Shown one piece after another: positions 7,754-19,416 of a stretch of DNA of 64,000 bases (position 1 is its first letter; each line of letters starts with the position of its first letter). The DNA comes from Micromonospora cremea (lineage in GTDB: Bacteria > Actinomycetota > Actinomycetes > Mycobacteriales > Micromonosporaceae): the NCBI RefSeq assembly GCF_900143515.1, contig NZ_FSQT01000002.1:993501-1057500 (forward strand). The letters are read 5' to 3'. The position numbers and the translations under genes are program-made. The notes beneath the pieces were generated by a model. That model searched no databases, was not told the origin of the DNA, and worked only from the letters and a program-made list of their open reading frames with translations.

Positions 7754-8890
7754 CTACTTGGTCTTGTTCAGGAAGTCCGGGTGCTCCAGCAGGAACGGGT
7801 CCAGTTGTTCATTGTGCAGGGCGGTGAAGAAGTCCGACACGCCTGGCTGGAACTGCTCGCCCTTGTATTTCTTGCCCTCGAAGACTCCGCCGCCGGGGAG
7901 CTTGATCATCTGGATCGTGTTGGGCCGGACATTCTTGAGGGCGATGCCGAAGTCGACAACGCCGTTGCCGCGACCGTTGAAGATCAACGACTGACCGGCG
8001 GCGCGGAGGACCTTGTCCAGCTTGATGGGGTTGGACACCACGTCGGCGCTGAACGCCTGCCCGACCATGGCCTTGACGAACTGCTGCTGGTGACGCTGCC
8101 GGCCGTAGTCGGCGTCCGGGACACCGTTCTTCGGGTAGCGCTGCCGGACGTAGTCCAGCGCCTGCCACCCGCTGAGGTGTTGGTTGCCCTTCTTGTAGAC
8201 CGCCTGCGGGCCGACGTAGCCCTCGCCCCGCGTGTTGCCCGGCCGCGGCTTACCGTCCGGCTGCTTGTGCTCGGACCGCACGTCCCGCTCAACGTACATG
8301 TCGACGCCGCCCATGGCGTCCACGATCTTCTGGAAGCCGGTGAAGTTGATGATCGCGCCAGCGTCGAACCGCTTGATGCCGGTCACGTTCTGCACCGTGG
8401 TGGCCAGCAGCTCGAAGCCCCGCGCGGCGTCGGGGTTGCCTCCCGGCACCCGGCTGCCGAACGACATGGCGGCGTTGATCTTCGTGGTCTCGCCGGGGAA
8501 CTCGGCCTTCTTGAAGGGCGGGATCTGCACGTAGAGGTCCCGCGGCAGCGAGAACAGATAGGCCCGGTCCATCGTCGCGGGCACGTGCAACACCATGATC
8601 GAGTCGGCCAGTGGCGCCGCCGTCGGCGTACGGGGATCGATGCCGACCAGCAGGATGTTGAGCGGGCCCTTGATGTCGGTCTTCTTCGCCTGGGCCCCGG
8701 CCGCCTGGTCGCCGAAGAGGTCGGCCTTGCCGACCGCGCCCTCGTAGCGGGCCATCAGCACCTCGGTGCCGACGAGCACCATCCCGCTGAGCATGGTCAG
8801 CACGGTGCCGAACACCGTGCAGACCCTGGCCCAGCGCGGCACGCCCCGCCAGATGGAGGACCTGCGGCCACTCTTGCCGGCCTTACCCAC
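7754..8890 (-). CDS. LCP (LytR-CpsA-Psr) family cell-wall glycopolymer transferase
   Basis: Membrane-anchored enzyme that attaches lipid-linked glycopolymers to peptidoglycan. A short basic cytoplasmic N-terminus precedes one membrane helix (VCTVFGTVLTMLSGMVLVG). The extracellular LCP domain follows, with NILLVGIDPR, DSIMVLHV, the Arg-bearing SLPRDLYVQIP, GGVDMYV and the late ALDYVRQRY segment. The GTG at 8890 is preferred (378 residues) because GGAG sits 6 nt before it; the ATG at 8896 abuts the same GGAG. It lies between atpD and atpC in the same orientation, after a terminator. Confidence 0.88.
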   Translation of the reverse strand: MGKAGKSGRRSSIWRGVPRWARVCTVFGTVLTMLSGMVLVGTEVLMARYEGAVGKADLFGDQAAGAQAKKTDIKGPLNILLVGIDPRTPTAAPLADSIMVLHVPATMDRAYLFSLPRDLYVQIPPFKKAEFPGETTKINAAMSFGSRVPGGNPDAARGFELLATTVQNVTGIKRFDAGAIINFTGFQKIVDAMGGVDMYVERDVRSEHKQPDGKPRPGNTRGEGYVGPQAVYKKGNQHLSGWQALDYVRQRYPKNGVPDADYGRQRHQQQFVKAMVGQAFSADVVSNPIKLDKVLRAAGQSLIFNGRGNGVVDFGIALKNVRPNTIQMIKLPGGGVFEGKKYKGEQFQPGVSDFFTALHNEQLDPFLLEHPDFLNKTK

Positions 8891-9064
8891 GAGCATCTCC
8901 GATCGATACGCCCACGATTGGGAGACGGGCGCACGTAGCCGAAAGGTTGCCAATATCAACGCTCGTTCACGTGAGCGCGCGGAACGACCGTATCTCGGGT
9001 GGTTCGGAACCGACGACCGCGAGTAACGGACCGCGGGGACGATAGGGCGTGAAGATGAACAAAA

Positions 9065-9091
9065 GACTGCCCCGGCATTGCCGGGGCAGTC
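9065..9091. terminator. intrinsic terminator after atpD
   Basis: A perfect 12-bp stem, GACTGCCCCGGC (9065-9076) and GCCGGGGCAGTC (9080-9091), with loop ATT. On the minus strand it is followed by TTTTGTT, giving a textbook Rho-independent terminator 27 nt past the atpD stop. On the plus strand ATTTTGTTT follows, so it can also act from the other side. Confidence 0.9.
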
Positions 9092-9117
9092 ATTTTGTTT
9101 CGGATCCGATCGGGCTG

Positions 9118-11483
<2,366 letters not shown>

Positions 11484-11487
11484 GGGA

Positions 11488-13140
11488 TCAGCTCTCGGCC
11501 GGGCGGTCGGTCGTGCCGTCGCGGAAGCGGGTCACCGTCTCGCGGTTCTCCTCGCCCTCCAGCGGCGCGGCCGGCGCGTCGTTGACCCGACGCTCGTCGC
11601 CCTTGCCGAGGAAGACCTGCTTGAACTCGCTGATCGCGTTGTCCAGGGAGCCGACGATGTCGTCGCTCCATTGGTTGTCGGCGATCCCGGCCAGCACACC
11701 CGCGTGCTTGTGCCGCAGGTACTGGAGGAACTCCGACTCGAAGCGCCGGACCTCACCCACCGGGATGTCGTCCAGCTTGCCCTCGGTGCCGGCCCAGACC
11801 GAGACGACCTCTTCCTGCACCGGGTACGGCGAGTAGTTCGGCTGCTTGAGCAGCTCGACCAGCCGGACACCGCGGTCCAGCTGGGCCCGGGAGGCCTTGT
11901 CCAGGTCGGAGGCGAAGGCGGCGAACGCCTCCAGCTCGCGGTACTGGGCCAGGTTGAGGCGCAGCGAACCGGCAACCTTGCGCATCGGCTTCACCTGCGC
12001 GGCGCCACCGACCCGGGAGACCGAGGTGCCGACGTTGATCGCCGGACGGACGCCCTGGTTGAACAGGTCGGTCTCCAGGAAGATCTGGCCGTCGGTGATC
12101 GAGATGACGTTGGTCGGGATGAAGGCCGAGATGTCGTTGGCCTTCGTCTCGATGATCGGCAGACCGGTCATCGAGCCGCCACCCAGCTCGTCGGAGAGCT
12201 TCGCGCAGCGCTCCAGCAGGCGGGAGTGCAGGTAGAAGACGTCACCCGGGTACGCCTCACGGCCCGGCGGGCGACGCAGCAGCAGCGACACGGCCCGGTA
12301 CGCCTCGGCCTGCTTGCTCAGGTCGTCGAAAACGATCAGGACGTGCTTGCCGCCGTACATCCAGTGCTGCCCGATGGACGAGCCGGTGTACGGGGCGATG
12401 TACTTGAAGCCGGCCGGGTCGGACGCCGGGGAGGCCACGATGGTCGTGTACTCCATCGCGCCCGCCTCCTCCAGCTGGCCCTTGATGGAGGCGATCGTGG
12501 AGGCCTTCTGGCCGATGGCGACGTAGATGCAGCGAACCTGCTTCTTCGGGTCGCCGGTGCGCCAGTTGTCCCGCTGGTTGAGGATGGCGTCCAGGGCGAC
12601 CGTGGTCTTACCGGTCTTCCGGTCGCCGATGATCAGCTGCCGCTGGCCCCGACCGATCGGCGTCATCGCGTCGATCGCCTTGATGCCGGTCTGCAGCGGC
12701 TCGAACACCGACTGCCGGGCCATCACGTTCGGAGCCTGCAGCTCCAGCTCGCGGTAGCCCTCGTCGGCGATGTCGCCGAGGCCGTCGATCGGCTGGCCGA
12801 GCGCGTTGACCACGCGGCCGAGGAAGGCGTCGCCGACCGGCACGGAGAGCACGCGGTCGGTGCGCTTGACCCGCTGCCCCTCCTCCAGCTTGGCGGCGTC
12901 ACCGAGAACGACGACACCGATCTCCCGGACGTCGAGGTTCAGCGCAACGCCGAGCGTGCCGTCCTCGAACTCCAGGAGCTCGTTGGTCTTGGTCGAGGGC
13001 AGGCCCTCGACGTGGGCGATGCCGTCACCGGTGTCGGCGACGGTGCCGACCTCCTCGCGGGAGACGTCGGTCGAGTAGGAGGAGACGTAGCGCTCCAGGG
13101 CGCCGCGGATCTCCTCCGTCGAGATGGTCAGCTCGGCCAT
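11488..13140 (-). CDS. atpA: ATP synthase F1 subunit alpha
   Basis: Regulatory/non-catalytic nucleotide-binding subunit, 550 residues. The P-loop [13 protein letters not shown] is near residue 170, followed by the alpha-type signature [16 protein letters not shown] with its inter-subunit Arg. The C-terminus is about 35-40 residues longer than E. coli alpha (513) and acidic ([14 protein letters not shown]), as in other actinobacteria, where such tails modulate hydrolysis. AAGGAAG precedes the ATG. A 93-nt gap separates it from atpH; no terminator is evident there. Confidence 0.97.
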   Translation of the reverse strand: MAELTISTEEIRGALERYVSSYSTDVSREEVGTVADTGDGIAHVEGLPSTKTNELLEFEDGTLGVALNLDVREIGVVVLGDAAKLEEGQRVKRTDRVLSVPVGDAFLGRVVNALGQPIDGLGDIADEGYRELELQAPNVMARQSVFEPLQTGIKAIDAMTPIGRGQRQLIIGDRKTGKTTVALDAILNQRDNWRTGDPKKQVRCIYVAIGQKASTIASIKGQLEEAGAMEYTTIVASPASDPAGFKYIAPYTGSSIGQHWMYGGKHVLIVFDDLSKQAEAYRAVSLLLRRPPGREAYPGDVFYLHSRLLERCAKLSDELGGGSMTGLPIIETKANDISAFIPTNVISITDGQIFLETDLFNQGVRPAINVGTSVSRVGGAAQVKPMRKVAGSLRLNLAQYRELEAFAAFASDLDKASRAQLDRGVRLVELLKQPNYSPYPVQEEVVSVWAGTEGKLDDIPVGEVRRFESEFLQYLRHKHAGVLAGIADNQWSDDIVGSLDNAISEFKQVFLGKGDERRVNDAPAAPLEGEENRETVTRFRDGTTDRPAES

Positions 13141-13233
13141 CCTCTGCTTCCTTAAAATTCAGGGGCCCGGGATACCTAGTACCGACCGGTCCGAATGGCG
13201 TCTGTCATTCCGGGCGCTGCGCGGCGGGGCCGG

Positions 13234-14055
13234 TCAGCGCTTCGCGAGCGCGTTGCGGGTCTCGTTGAGGCGGCGCAGGATGGTGCCGTCGTACAGGTCG
13301 GAGCCGACCCGCACGCTCACGCCACCCAGGACGTGGGGGTCGACCGTCTGCTTGACGGAGACCTCTCGACCGTATATCGCGGCGAGGCTCGCGCCCAGGC
13401 GCTGCTCCTCCTGGTCACTCAACGGGGCCGCCACGGTGACGTACGCCACCTGGCGGTCCCGCCGTTCGGCGGCGAGTTCCACGAGCCGGGTGAGCGATCC
13501 CGCGAAGGAGCGCCCTCCGAAGCCGGCCAGCGCCACCTCGATGAGGCGGACCGTGGCCAGGCGGGTCTTGCCGGCCAGCAGCTCGCCGACCAGGACGCCC
13601 CGCTGGTCCACGGGAGCCGCCGAGTTGGACAGCGCCGCGGCGAGCGCGGGCTGACCGGCGACGACCTGCCCGAAGCGGAACAGCTCGTCCTCGACCTCAC
13701 CCAGGTCACCGGCCGCGTCGACGCTGGCCAGCACGGCCTCCACGCCGAGCCGCTCGACACCGTCGAGCAGCTCGGTCGGCGTCGACCACCGGCCGGAGAC
13801 CACCGAGGCGAGCAGGTCGATCGCCCCGTCGCCGATCTTGCCGCGCAGCATTCCGCCGAGCAGTTCGGCGCGGTCCGCGCCGGTCCGGGCCGGGTCGGAA
13901 AGAGCCCGACGCAACCGCGGCTCCCGCCGCAGCAGACCGGCAACGGCGAGCAGGTCGTTCGCCGCGTGGGCCACCGCGACCGGGTCGGTGCCGCGGACGT
14001 ACGCGTCGAGGCGCTCGGCCGCGACCTTGTACGACTCCCGGCTGGCGGCCTGCAT
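13234..14055 (-). CDS. atpH: ATP synthase subunit delta (long form)
   Basis: Peripheral-stalk OSCP subunit, 273 residues, against about 177 in E. coli. The C-terminal part (VTVAAPLSDQEEQRLGASLA, VDPHVLGGVSVRVGSDLYDGTI) is the conserved delta core. The extra roughly 95 residues lie at the N-terminus and are helix-rich, as in other actinobacteria. In mycobacteria this part is fused to a b subunit; here atpF is separate. The ATG overlaps the atpF stop by one base. Confidence 0.95.
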   Translation of the reverse strand: MQAASRESYKVAAERLDAYVRGTDPVAVAHAANDLLAVAGLLRREPRLRRALSDPARTGADRAELLGGMLRGKIGDGAIDLLASVVSGRWSTPTELLDGVERLGVEAVLASVDAAGDLGEVEDELFRFGQVVAGQPALAAALSNSAAPVDQRGVLVGELLAGKTRLATVRLIEVALAGFGGRSFAGSLTRLVELAAERRDRQVAYVTVAAPLSDQEEQRLGASLAAIYGREVSVKQTVDPHVLGGVSVRVGSDLYDGTILRRLNETRNALAKR

Positions 14056-14594
14056 CAGCGGGCCCCCGTGCTCTCGAGACCGCTCAGGAACCGGTCGACG
14101 GTGCCCTTGCGCCGCGCCTCGTCGGCCAGCGACTCACCGACGATCTTGCTGGCCAGGTCCACCGCGATCGCGCCGACCTCCGAGCGCAGCTCGCGCACGA
14201 TGGTGGCCCGCTCGGCGGCGAGCTGGTCCTTGCCGGCCGCGATGATCCGGTCGGACTCTTCCCGCGCCTTGGCGAGGACGTCCTGCCGGATCCCCTCGGC
14301 GTCGGCCCGGGCGTCGTCGCGGATCTTCGCGGCGTCGGTCCGGGCCTCGGCGAGCTGGGCACGGTACTGCTCGAGCAGCTTGTTCGCCTCGGCCTGGGCG
14401 GCCTCGGCGCGCTTGATGCCGCCCTCGATCGCGTCGACCCGAGCCTGGAACGTCTGCTCCATGCGGGGGAAGACGAACTTCATCAGCACGAAGCAGAGCA
14501 CGGCGAAGGCGACCGTGCCGACCACGATCTCCTGCCAAATCGGGATGATCGGGTTGTGGGTCGACTCACCACCCTCAGCGGCGAGGAAATACAT
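14055..14594 (-). CDS. atpF: ATP synthase F0 subunit b
   Basis: Peripheral stalk, 179 residues: one membrane helix (about residues 22-42, IVVGTVAFAVLCFVLMKFVF) followed by a long charged coiled coil rich in Ala, Glu, Lys and Arg. Only one b gene is present, so b is expected to be a homodimer. The start ATG gives MYFLAAEGG. Confidence 0.95.
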   Translation of the reverse strand: MYFLAAEGGESTHNPIIPIWQEIVVGTVAFAVLCFVLMKFVFPRMEQTFQARVDAIEGGIKRAEAAQAEANKLLEQYRAQLAEARTDAAKIRDDARADAEGIRQDVLAKAREESDRIIAAGKDQLAAERATIVRELRSEVGAIAVDLASKIVGESLADEARRKGTVDRFLSGLESTGAR

Positions 14595-14620
14595 GGTTAC
14601 CTCCCGGTCTAGGGGCGGGA

Positions 14621-14848
14621 TCAGCCGGCCCAGATGAAGCCGAAGGCGATGCCGAACAACGCCAGCGCCTCGATGACGGCGAAGCCGATCCAGACGTACG
14701 GCAGGGTCATGCGGGACGACTCGGGCTGGCGGGCCGTCGACTGGATGTAGGCGGCGAAGACCAGGCCGACGCCGATACCCGGGCCGATGGCCGCGAGGCC
14801 GTAGCCGATGGCGGCGGTGCTGCCCTCTACCGCGGCGACGTAATCCAT
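14621..14848 (-). CDS. atpE: ATP synthase F0 subunit c
   Basis: Proteolipid of the rotor ring, 75 residues in two helices. The first contains the Gly-rich GYGLAAIGPGIGVGL. The second carries the ion-binding carboxylate Glu60 in WIGFAVIEALALFG. An ideal AGGAGG lies 8 nt before the ATG at 14848, which sets the start; the open frame extends upstream without family similarity. The absence of Na+-type ligands and the FAVIEAL context indicate H+ coupling. Confidence 0.96.
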   Translation of the reverse strand: MDYVAAVEGSTAAIGYGLAAIGPGIGVGLVFAAYIQSTARQPESSRMTLPYVWIGFAVIEALALFGIAFGFIWAG

Positions 14849-14911
14849 TAGTGGTTCCTCCTGGTTATCACGCGTGACTCTCACGCGGGACGACAACGGT
14901 TGGTGCGTGGA

Positions 14912-15709
14912 TCAGTGCTCTTCGGCGAGCGCGCCCTGGATGTAGCTGGCGCTCAGCACGGTGAAGACGTATGCCTGCAGGACGATGACCAGCGCCTCGA
15001 GAAGGGTCAGCGCCACGGTCATCACCCAGGAGACCACCGAGATCGGCGCCAGCCAGGCGTTGGCGTTGAGCATCGCGAAGCCGCCGAGCGTGAAGACCAG
15101 CAGGAGCATGTGGCCGGCGAACATGTTCGCGAAGAGACGGACGGCGAGCGAGAACGGCCGGATGATGAAGGTCGAGAACGCCTCGATCGGGATCAGCAGC
15201 GGCAGGATGTACCAGGGTGCCGGCGGAATCAGGGCGTGCTTGAAGTATTTGACGAAGCCGTGGTGCCGGATGCCGATGTAGTTGAACAGCACGTAGCTGA
15301 GCACCGCGAGGATCGCCGGGAAGGCGATGTGCGAGTTCGGCGAGATCTGGAAGAACGGGATGATCGCGAACGCGTTCGTCAGCAGCACGAAGCAGAACAG
15401 CGTCGTGAAGTAGGGCGCGAACCGCACGCCCTGGTGACCGATCATGTCGACCGAGATGTTGTTCCGGACGAAGCCGTAGATCGACTCGGCGAACCACTGC
15501 TTCTTGGTCGGCACCAGCTGCGGCTTCCGGTAGGTCGCCAGGAAGAAGATGATCAGGACGCCGACCGCGATCCAGATCATCGCCGTGAACTTGGTGAACC
15601 AGGGAGCGTTTTCCACACCCCAGGGCAGGATGGCGGGCAGGTAAAAGTCGTCCACACTGGGTGGGAATGCCGCCTGGCCTGCTGCCAGAACGTTCGCCTG
15701 TCCGAACAC
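14912..15709 (-). CDS. atpB: ATP synthase F0 subunit a
   Basis: Stator membrane subunit forming the proton half-channels, 265 residues with five to six helices. The essential Arg is in SLAVRLFANMFAGHMLL; NAFAIIPFFQI and the C-terminal EALVIVLQAYVFTVLSASYI are also conserved. The GTG at 15709 is chosen because AGGAAGGG lies just upstream and homology begins nearby. The longer open frame overlaps the AtpZ/AtpI gene in another frame. Confidence 0.95.
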   Translation of the reverse strand: MFGQANVLAAGQAAFPPSVDDFYLPAILPWGVENAPWFTKFTAMIWIAVGVLIIFFLATYRKPQLVPTKKQWFAESIYGFVRNNISVDMIGHQGVRFAPYFTTLFCFVLLTNAFAIIPFFQISPNSHIAFPAILAVLSYVLFNYIGIRHHGFVKYFKHALIPPAPWYILPLLIPIEAFSTFIIRPFSLAVRLFANMFAGHMLLLVFTLGGFAMLNANAWLAPISVVSWVMTVALTLLEALVIVLQAYVFTVLSASYIQGALAEEH

Positions 15710-15720
15710 CGTGTCCCTTC

Positions 15721-15957
15721 CTAAGTAGGCGTGCCGAGCCGGCGGACGACCAGGATGATCCCCCCGGTCACGCCGAGCACGACGCCGATCCCGGTGGCGA
15801 CGCCACCGGTGTCGAGCCACTGGTCGATCAGCCAGCCGATGAAACCCCACACGAGCATGCCTCCGATGAGGTAGCTGAGCGCGGTCCAACCCTGACCGGC
15901 GCCGGACGGATAGTCGTCCGGTTCACCGGCGGGACGGGGGGTTTGGTCACCAGCCAT
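15721..15957 (-). CDS. AtpZ/AtpI family protein
   Basis: Small membrane protein of 78 residues with two helices (SYLIGGMLVWGFIGWLID and ATGIGVVLGVTGGIILVV) after a hydrophilic N-terminus. The SYLIGGM...GFIGWLIDQWL pattern is that of the ATPase_gene1 (AtpZ/AtpI) family, linked to F0 assembly or Mg2+/Ca2+ supply. It lies directly upstream of atpB, with the stop 11 nt before the atpB GTG, so it belongs to the atp operon. The ATG at 15957 is chosen; nothing family-like lies upstream. Confidence 0.88.
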   Translation of the reverse strand: MAGDQTPRPAGEPDDYPSGAGQGWTALSYLIGGMLVWGFIGWLIDQWLDTGGVATGIGVVLGVTGGIILVVRRLGTPT

Positions 15958-16008
15958 GACGGGGCGAACGATATCAGCCGGGAAGACGAGGCTGTGCCTC
16001 ACCCCCCG

Positions 16009-16024
16009 CACAACCGTCGTTGTG
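16009..16024. promoter_or_regulatory. short perfect inverted repeat upstream of the atp operon
   Basis: CACAAC-CGTC-GTTGTG is a perfect 6-bp inverted repeat with a 4-nt spacer, in the 189-nt gap upstream of the AtpZ/AtpI gene. This is the only sizeable gap between glyA and atpB, so it could hold an internal operator or promoter. Functional status unknown. Confidence 0.3.
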
Positions 16025-16146
16025 TGGGCTTCTCGTGGGCGCCGTCGTCTGTGGGCACGCTACTCCCCTTCCGCCCGTCGGAAAATGACCGGAGGCCGAC
16101 ACATTGCCGCGCGTCCGCTGGATGGGACGACCGGCCGATCGCCAGG

Positions 16147-16572
16147 TCAGCCCCGCGGCCGACGGGCGTGCACCGTGGTCAGCCACCAGAGGTGCACCGC
16201 TGTCCACACTGCCACCCCGGCGACGATGCCGAAGCAGAGCGGGATCAACCCGGGCCAGCCGGTGGATGCCACCGCCACCAGCACCACACCCAACAGGGTG
16301 AACTTCAGCGCGTACAGGCCCAGCCCGAGCGGCAGCAGCAACTGCGGGTTGATCTGGTCGGCCCGGGCCAGCACCACCGTGGTGAGGGTGTAGCTGACCA
16401 CCGTGACGCCCACCCCGGCCGCCGCGCCGAACGCGGCCGTCGCGCCGCCCGTCGCGCCACCCACCACCGCGGCGACCGCGGCCAGCGCCACCGACGCGGC
16501 CAGCAGCACCGGCAGGTGTCGCAGTCGCCAACGCCGGTCGGCGTCGGTCCCGACCACCACGGGCTCAGCCAC
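16147..16572 (-). CDS. four-helix membrane protein, AtpI-like position
   Basis: Hydrophobic protein of 141 residues with four predicted helices ([83 protein letters not shown]). Place, size and topology match the 'ATP synthase protein I' type gene found before atp operons, though family motifs are weak. The GTG at 16572 overlaps the end of glyA by 8 nt, so it is translationally coupled to glyA. A longer in-frame start at 16617 lies inside glyA and adds only basic residues. Confidence 0.75.
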   Translation of the reverse strand: MAEPVVVGTDADRRWRLRHLPVLLAASVALAAVAAVVGGATGGATAAFGAAAGVGVTVVSYTLTTVVLARADQINPQLLLPLGLGLYALKFTLLGVVLVAVASTGWPGLIPLCFGIVAGVAVWTAVHLWWLTTVHARRPRG

Positions 16573-17854
16573 GGGGGTACGCCGGGAACGCCGCGACCAG
16601 CTCGGCCACCTCGGCACCGATCCGGGTCAGCTCGTCGGCGCCGCCCGGGGCGCCGGGATCAGCACGTACCGCCCGCGCGATCAGGGCGGCCACCTGCCGC
16701 AGCTCCCCCTCCCGCATGCCCTGGGTGGTGACGCTGGGCGTGCCCACCCGGATGCCGGAGGCCACCCTCGGAGGCTGCGGGTCGTACGGGATCGCGTTCT
16801 TGTTGAGGGTGATCGACGCCGCGTCGCAGCGATCCTCGGCCTCGGCGCCGGTCACGCCCAGCTCCCGCAGGTCGATCAGGGTGAGGTGGGTGTCGGTGCC
16901 GCCGGACACCGGGCGCATCCCCTCGTCGGCCAGCCCGGCCGCGAGCGCCTGGGCGTTGCTGATCACCTGACTGGCGTACGTCTGGAACTCGGGCTGGGCG
17001 GCCTCGCGCAGCGCGACGGCCTTGGCCGCGACCGCGTGCATCAACGGGCCGCCCTGGGTGAACGGGAAGACCGCCTTGTCGATCCGCTGCGCCAGCGACT
17101 CGCGGCACAGGATCATGCCGCCGCGCGGGCCGCGCAGCACCTTGTGGGTGGTCGCGCAGACGACATCGGCGTACGGCACCGGGGACGGGATCGCCCGGCC
17201 GGCGACCAGGCCGATGAAGTGCGCCGCGTCCACCATCAGGTACGCGCCGACCTCGTCGGCGATCTCCCGGAAGCGGGCGAAGTCGATCAGCCGGGGGTAC
17301 GCGGTGGCGCCGCAGATGATCATCTTGGGCCGGTGCGCCCGGGCCAGGTCCCGCACCTCGTCGTAGTCGATCAGCTCGGTGTCCGGCCGGACGGTGTACC
17401 CCACCGTGGCGAACCACTTGCCGGAGAAGTTCACCCGGCTGCCGTGGGTCAGGTGCCCGCCGTGCGGCAGGTCCATCGCCAGCACCGTGTCCCCCGGCTG
17501 CACCAGCGCGGCGTACGCGGCCAGGTTGGCGCTGGCGCCGGAGTGCGGCTGGAGGTTGGCATGCTCGGCGGCGAAGAGCTCCTTCGCCCGGGCGATGCCG
17601 ATCTCCTCAGCCCGGTCCACCTCGGCGCAGCCGCCGTAGTAGCGCCGGCCCGGGTAGCCCTCGGCGTACTTGTTGGTCAGCGTCGAACCGAGCGCGGCCA
17701 GCACCGCCGGCGAGGTCAGGTTCTCGCTGGCGATCAGCTGAAGGCCGCCGCGCAGCCGGTTCAGCTCGCCGAGGACCACCCCGGCGATCTCCGGGTCGGT
17801 GGCCCTGAGCTGCGCGAAATCCGGCCCCCAGAAGGTGCTCGTCTCGGTGTCCAC
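16565..17854 (-). CDS. glyA: serine hydroxymethyltransferase
   Basis: PLP enzyme that converts serine and tetrahydrofolate into glycine and methylene-THF; 429 residues. The PLP Lys is Lys238 in [12 protein letters not shown]. Also present are [32 protein letters not shown] and [12 protein letters not shown] (PLP-binding Asp and His). The GTG at 17854 is chosen: TAGACT lies 8 nt upstream and no ribosome-binding site is visible, so the mRNA is probably leaderless. It is the first gene of the leftward run into the ATP synthase operon, overlapping the next gene by 8 nt. Confidence 0.95.
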   Translation of the reverse strand: MDTETSTFWGPDFAQLRATDPEIAGVVLGELNRLRGGLQLIASENLTSPAVLAALGSTLTNKYAEGYPGRRYYGGCAEVDRAEEIGIARAKELFAAEHANLQPHSGASANLAAYAALVQPGDTVLAMDLPHGGHLTHGSRVNFSGKWFATVGYTVRPDTELIDYDEVRDLARAHRPKMIICGATAYPRLIDFARFREIADEVGAYLMVDAAHFIGLVAGRAIPSPVPYADVVCATTHKVLRGPRGGMILCRESLAQRIDKAVFPFTQGGPLMHAVAAKAVALREAAQPEFQTYASQVISNAQALAAGLADEGMRPVSGGTDTHLTLIDLRELGVTGAEAEDRCDAASITLNKNAIPYDPQPPRVASGIRVGTPSVTTQGMREGELRQVAALIARAVRADPGAPGGADELTRIGAEVAELVAAFPAYPRG

Positions 17855-17862
17855 AGCGAACG

Positions 17863-17882
17863 AGTCTAGGGGGCCGCACACT
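17863..17882. promoter_or_regulatory. overlapping divergent promoters of glyA and the SDR gene
   Basis: Only 35 nt separate the GTG of glyA (17854, minus) from the GTG at 17890 (plus). On the minus strand TAGACT (17868-17863) lies 8 nt before glyA. On the plus strand CACACT (17877-17882) lies 7 nt before the other gene. Each promoter's -35 must therefore overlap the other gene's start, so polymerase binding should be mutually exclusive. Confidence 0.5.
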
Positions 17883-17889
17883 GGAAGCC

Positions 17890-19377
17890 GTGAGATGCCT
17901 CGTCACCGGAGCCACGGGATACATCGGCGGGCGGCTGGTGCCCCTGCTGCTCAGCGACGGGCACACCGTGCGTTGCCTGGCCCGTAAGGCCGGTCGGCTG
18001 CGCGACGTGCCCTGGGCGTCGGCCGCGGAGATCGTCCAGGGGGACCTGAGCCGGCCGGACACGCTGCCCGCCGCGTTCGCCGACGTGGACGTCGCCTACT
18101 TCCTGGTGCACTCGCTGGGCCGGTCCGACTTCGAGGCGGCCGACCGGGCGGCGGCGACCAACTTCGCGGCGGCGGCCCGGAAGGCCGGCGTACGCCGGAT
18201 CGTCTACCTGGGCGGCCCGGAGCCGGCGGCCGACGAGGAGGTCCCCTCCCCGCACCTGCGGTCCCGGGCCGAGGTGGGCCGCATCCTGCTGGCCAGCGGC
18301 GTGCCCACCGCGGTGCTCCGGGCCGCGGTGATCATCGGCTCCGGCTCGGCCTCGTTCGAGATGCTGCGCTACCTGACCGAGCGACTGCCCGTCATGGTCA
18401 CCCCGCGCTGGGTCCGCAACCGGATCCAGCCGATCGCGGTCCGCGACGTGCTGCGCTACCTGGCCGGCTGCACCGCGCTGCCGCCGGAGGTCAGCCGCGG
18501 CTTCGACATCGGCGGGCCGGACGTGCTCAGCTTCCGCGACATGATGCAGCGCTACGCCCGGGTGGCCGGCCTGCGTCGGCGCGTCATCGTGCCGGTCCGC
18601 CCGCTCACCCCGTCGCTCTCCTCGCACTGGGTCGGCCTGGTCACCCCTGTGCCGAACGCCATAGCCCGCCCGCTGGTGGAGAGCCTGGTCCATGAGGCGA
18701 TCGCGCACGAACACGACATCGCCCGGTACGTGCCCGACCCGCCGGGTGGGCTGACCGGCTTCGACGAGGCGGTGGCGCTGGCGCTGGCCAAGGTGCGCGA
18801 CGCCCAGGTGGTGACCCGCTGGTCGACCGCGAGCGGCCCGGACGCGCCGGCCGAGCCGCTGCCCACCGACCCGGACTGGTCCGGCGGCACCGCCTACACC
18901 GACTACCGGGAACGGACGGTGGACGCGCCGCCGGCGGACCTCTGGCGGGTCATCGAGGGTGTCGGCGGCGAGCACGGCTGGTACTCGTTCCCGCTCGCCT
19001 GGTCGATCCGGGGCTGGCTGGACCGGCTGATCGGTGGGGTCGGGCTGCGCCGGGGCCGGCGCGACCCGCACCGCCTCCAGGTCGGTGAGGCCCTGGACTT
19101 CTGGCGGGTGGAGGAGATCGTCCCGGGCGAGCTGCTGCGGCTGCGCGCCGAGATGCGGCTGCCCGGCCGAGCCTGGCTGGAGATGCGGGTGCTGCCCGCC
19201 GACGACGGCCGCAGCCGCTATCAGCAACGCGCGGTCTTCCTGCCGCGCGGGCTGGCCGGGCACGCCTACTGGGGGTCGGTGGCCCCGTTCCACGCGGTGG
19301 TCTTCGGCGGGATGGCCCGCAACATCGCCCGCGGCGCCGAGCGGGCCCCCGACCACCCCGCCAAGCGCACCGGCTGA
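17890..19377 (+). CDS. SDR/NmrA-type NAD(P)-binding protein with C-terminal DUF2867
   Basis: Two-domain protein of 495 residues. The N-terminal Rossmann domain has [17 protein letters not shown] at residues 5-21 and the extended-SDR segment [10 protein letters not shown], with [14 protein letters not shown] further on. The C-terminal domain from about residue 330 ([37 protein letters not shown]) is DUF2867, a ligand-binding START-like fold. The YxxxK pair of classical SDRs is not obvious, so it may bind rather than reduce its substrate. The substrate is unknown. Its promoter overlaps that of glyA. Confidence 0.85.
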   Translation: MRCLVTGATGYIGGRLVPLLLSDGHTVRCLARKAGRLRDVPWASAAEIVQGDLSRPDTLPAAFADVDVAYFLVHSLGRSDFEAADRAAATNFAAAARKAGVRRIVYLGGPEPAADEEVPSPHLRSRAEVGRILLASGVPTAVLRAAVIIGSGSASFEMLRYLTERLPVMVTPRWVRNRIQPIAVRDVLRYLAGCTALPPEVSRGFDIGGPDVLSFRDMMQRYARVAGLRRRVIVPVRPLTPSLSSHWVGLVTPVPNAIARPLVESLVHEAIAHEHDIARYVPDPPGGLTGFDEAVALALAKVRDAQVVTRWSTASGPDAPAEPLPTDPDWSGGTAYTDYRERTVDAPPADLWRVIEGVGGEHGWYSFPLAWSIRGWLDRLIGGVGLRRGRRDPHRLQVGEALDFWRVEEIVPGELLRLRAEMRLPGRAWLEMRVLPADDGRSRYQQRAVFLPRGLAGHAYWGSVAPFHAVVFGGMARNIARGAERAPDHPAKRTG

Positions 19378-19414
19378 CCCCGCCGGGTCGACGGGCAGGC
19401 CGACCGGAGCGGGG
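19378..19414. terminator. hairpin between convergent SDR and PBP genes
   Basis: CCCCGCCGGGTCG (19378-19390) pairs with CGACCGGAGCGGGG (19401-19414), with one mismatch and one bulged A; the loop is 10 nt. It starts at the SDR stop and ends 3 nt before the PBP stop, so it can serve both genes. Confidence 0.55.
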
Positions 19415-19416
19415 GC

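Noticed and set aside
13141..13233. Terminator or promoter between atpA and atpH
   Set aside because: The 93-nt gap has GACCGGTC-type short palindromes but no convincing hairpin with U-run or -10/-35 pair, so the operon is taken as continuous.
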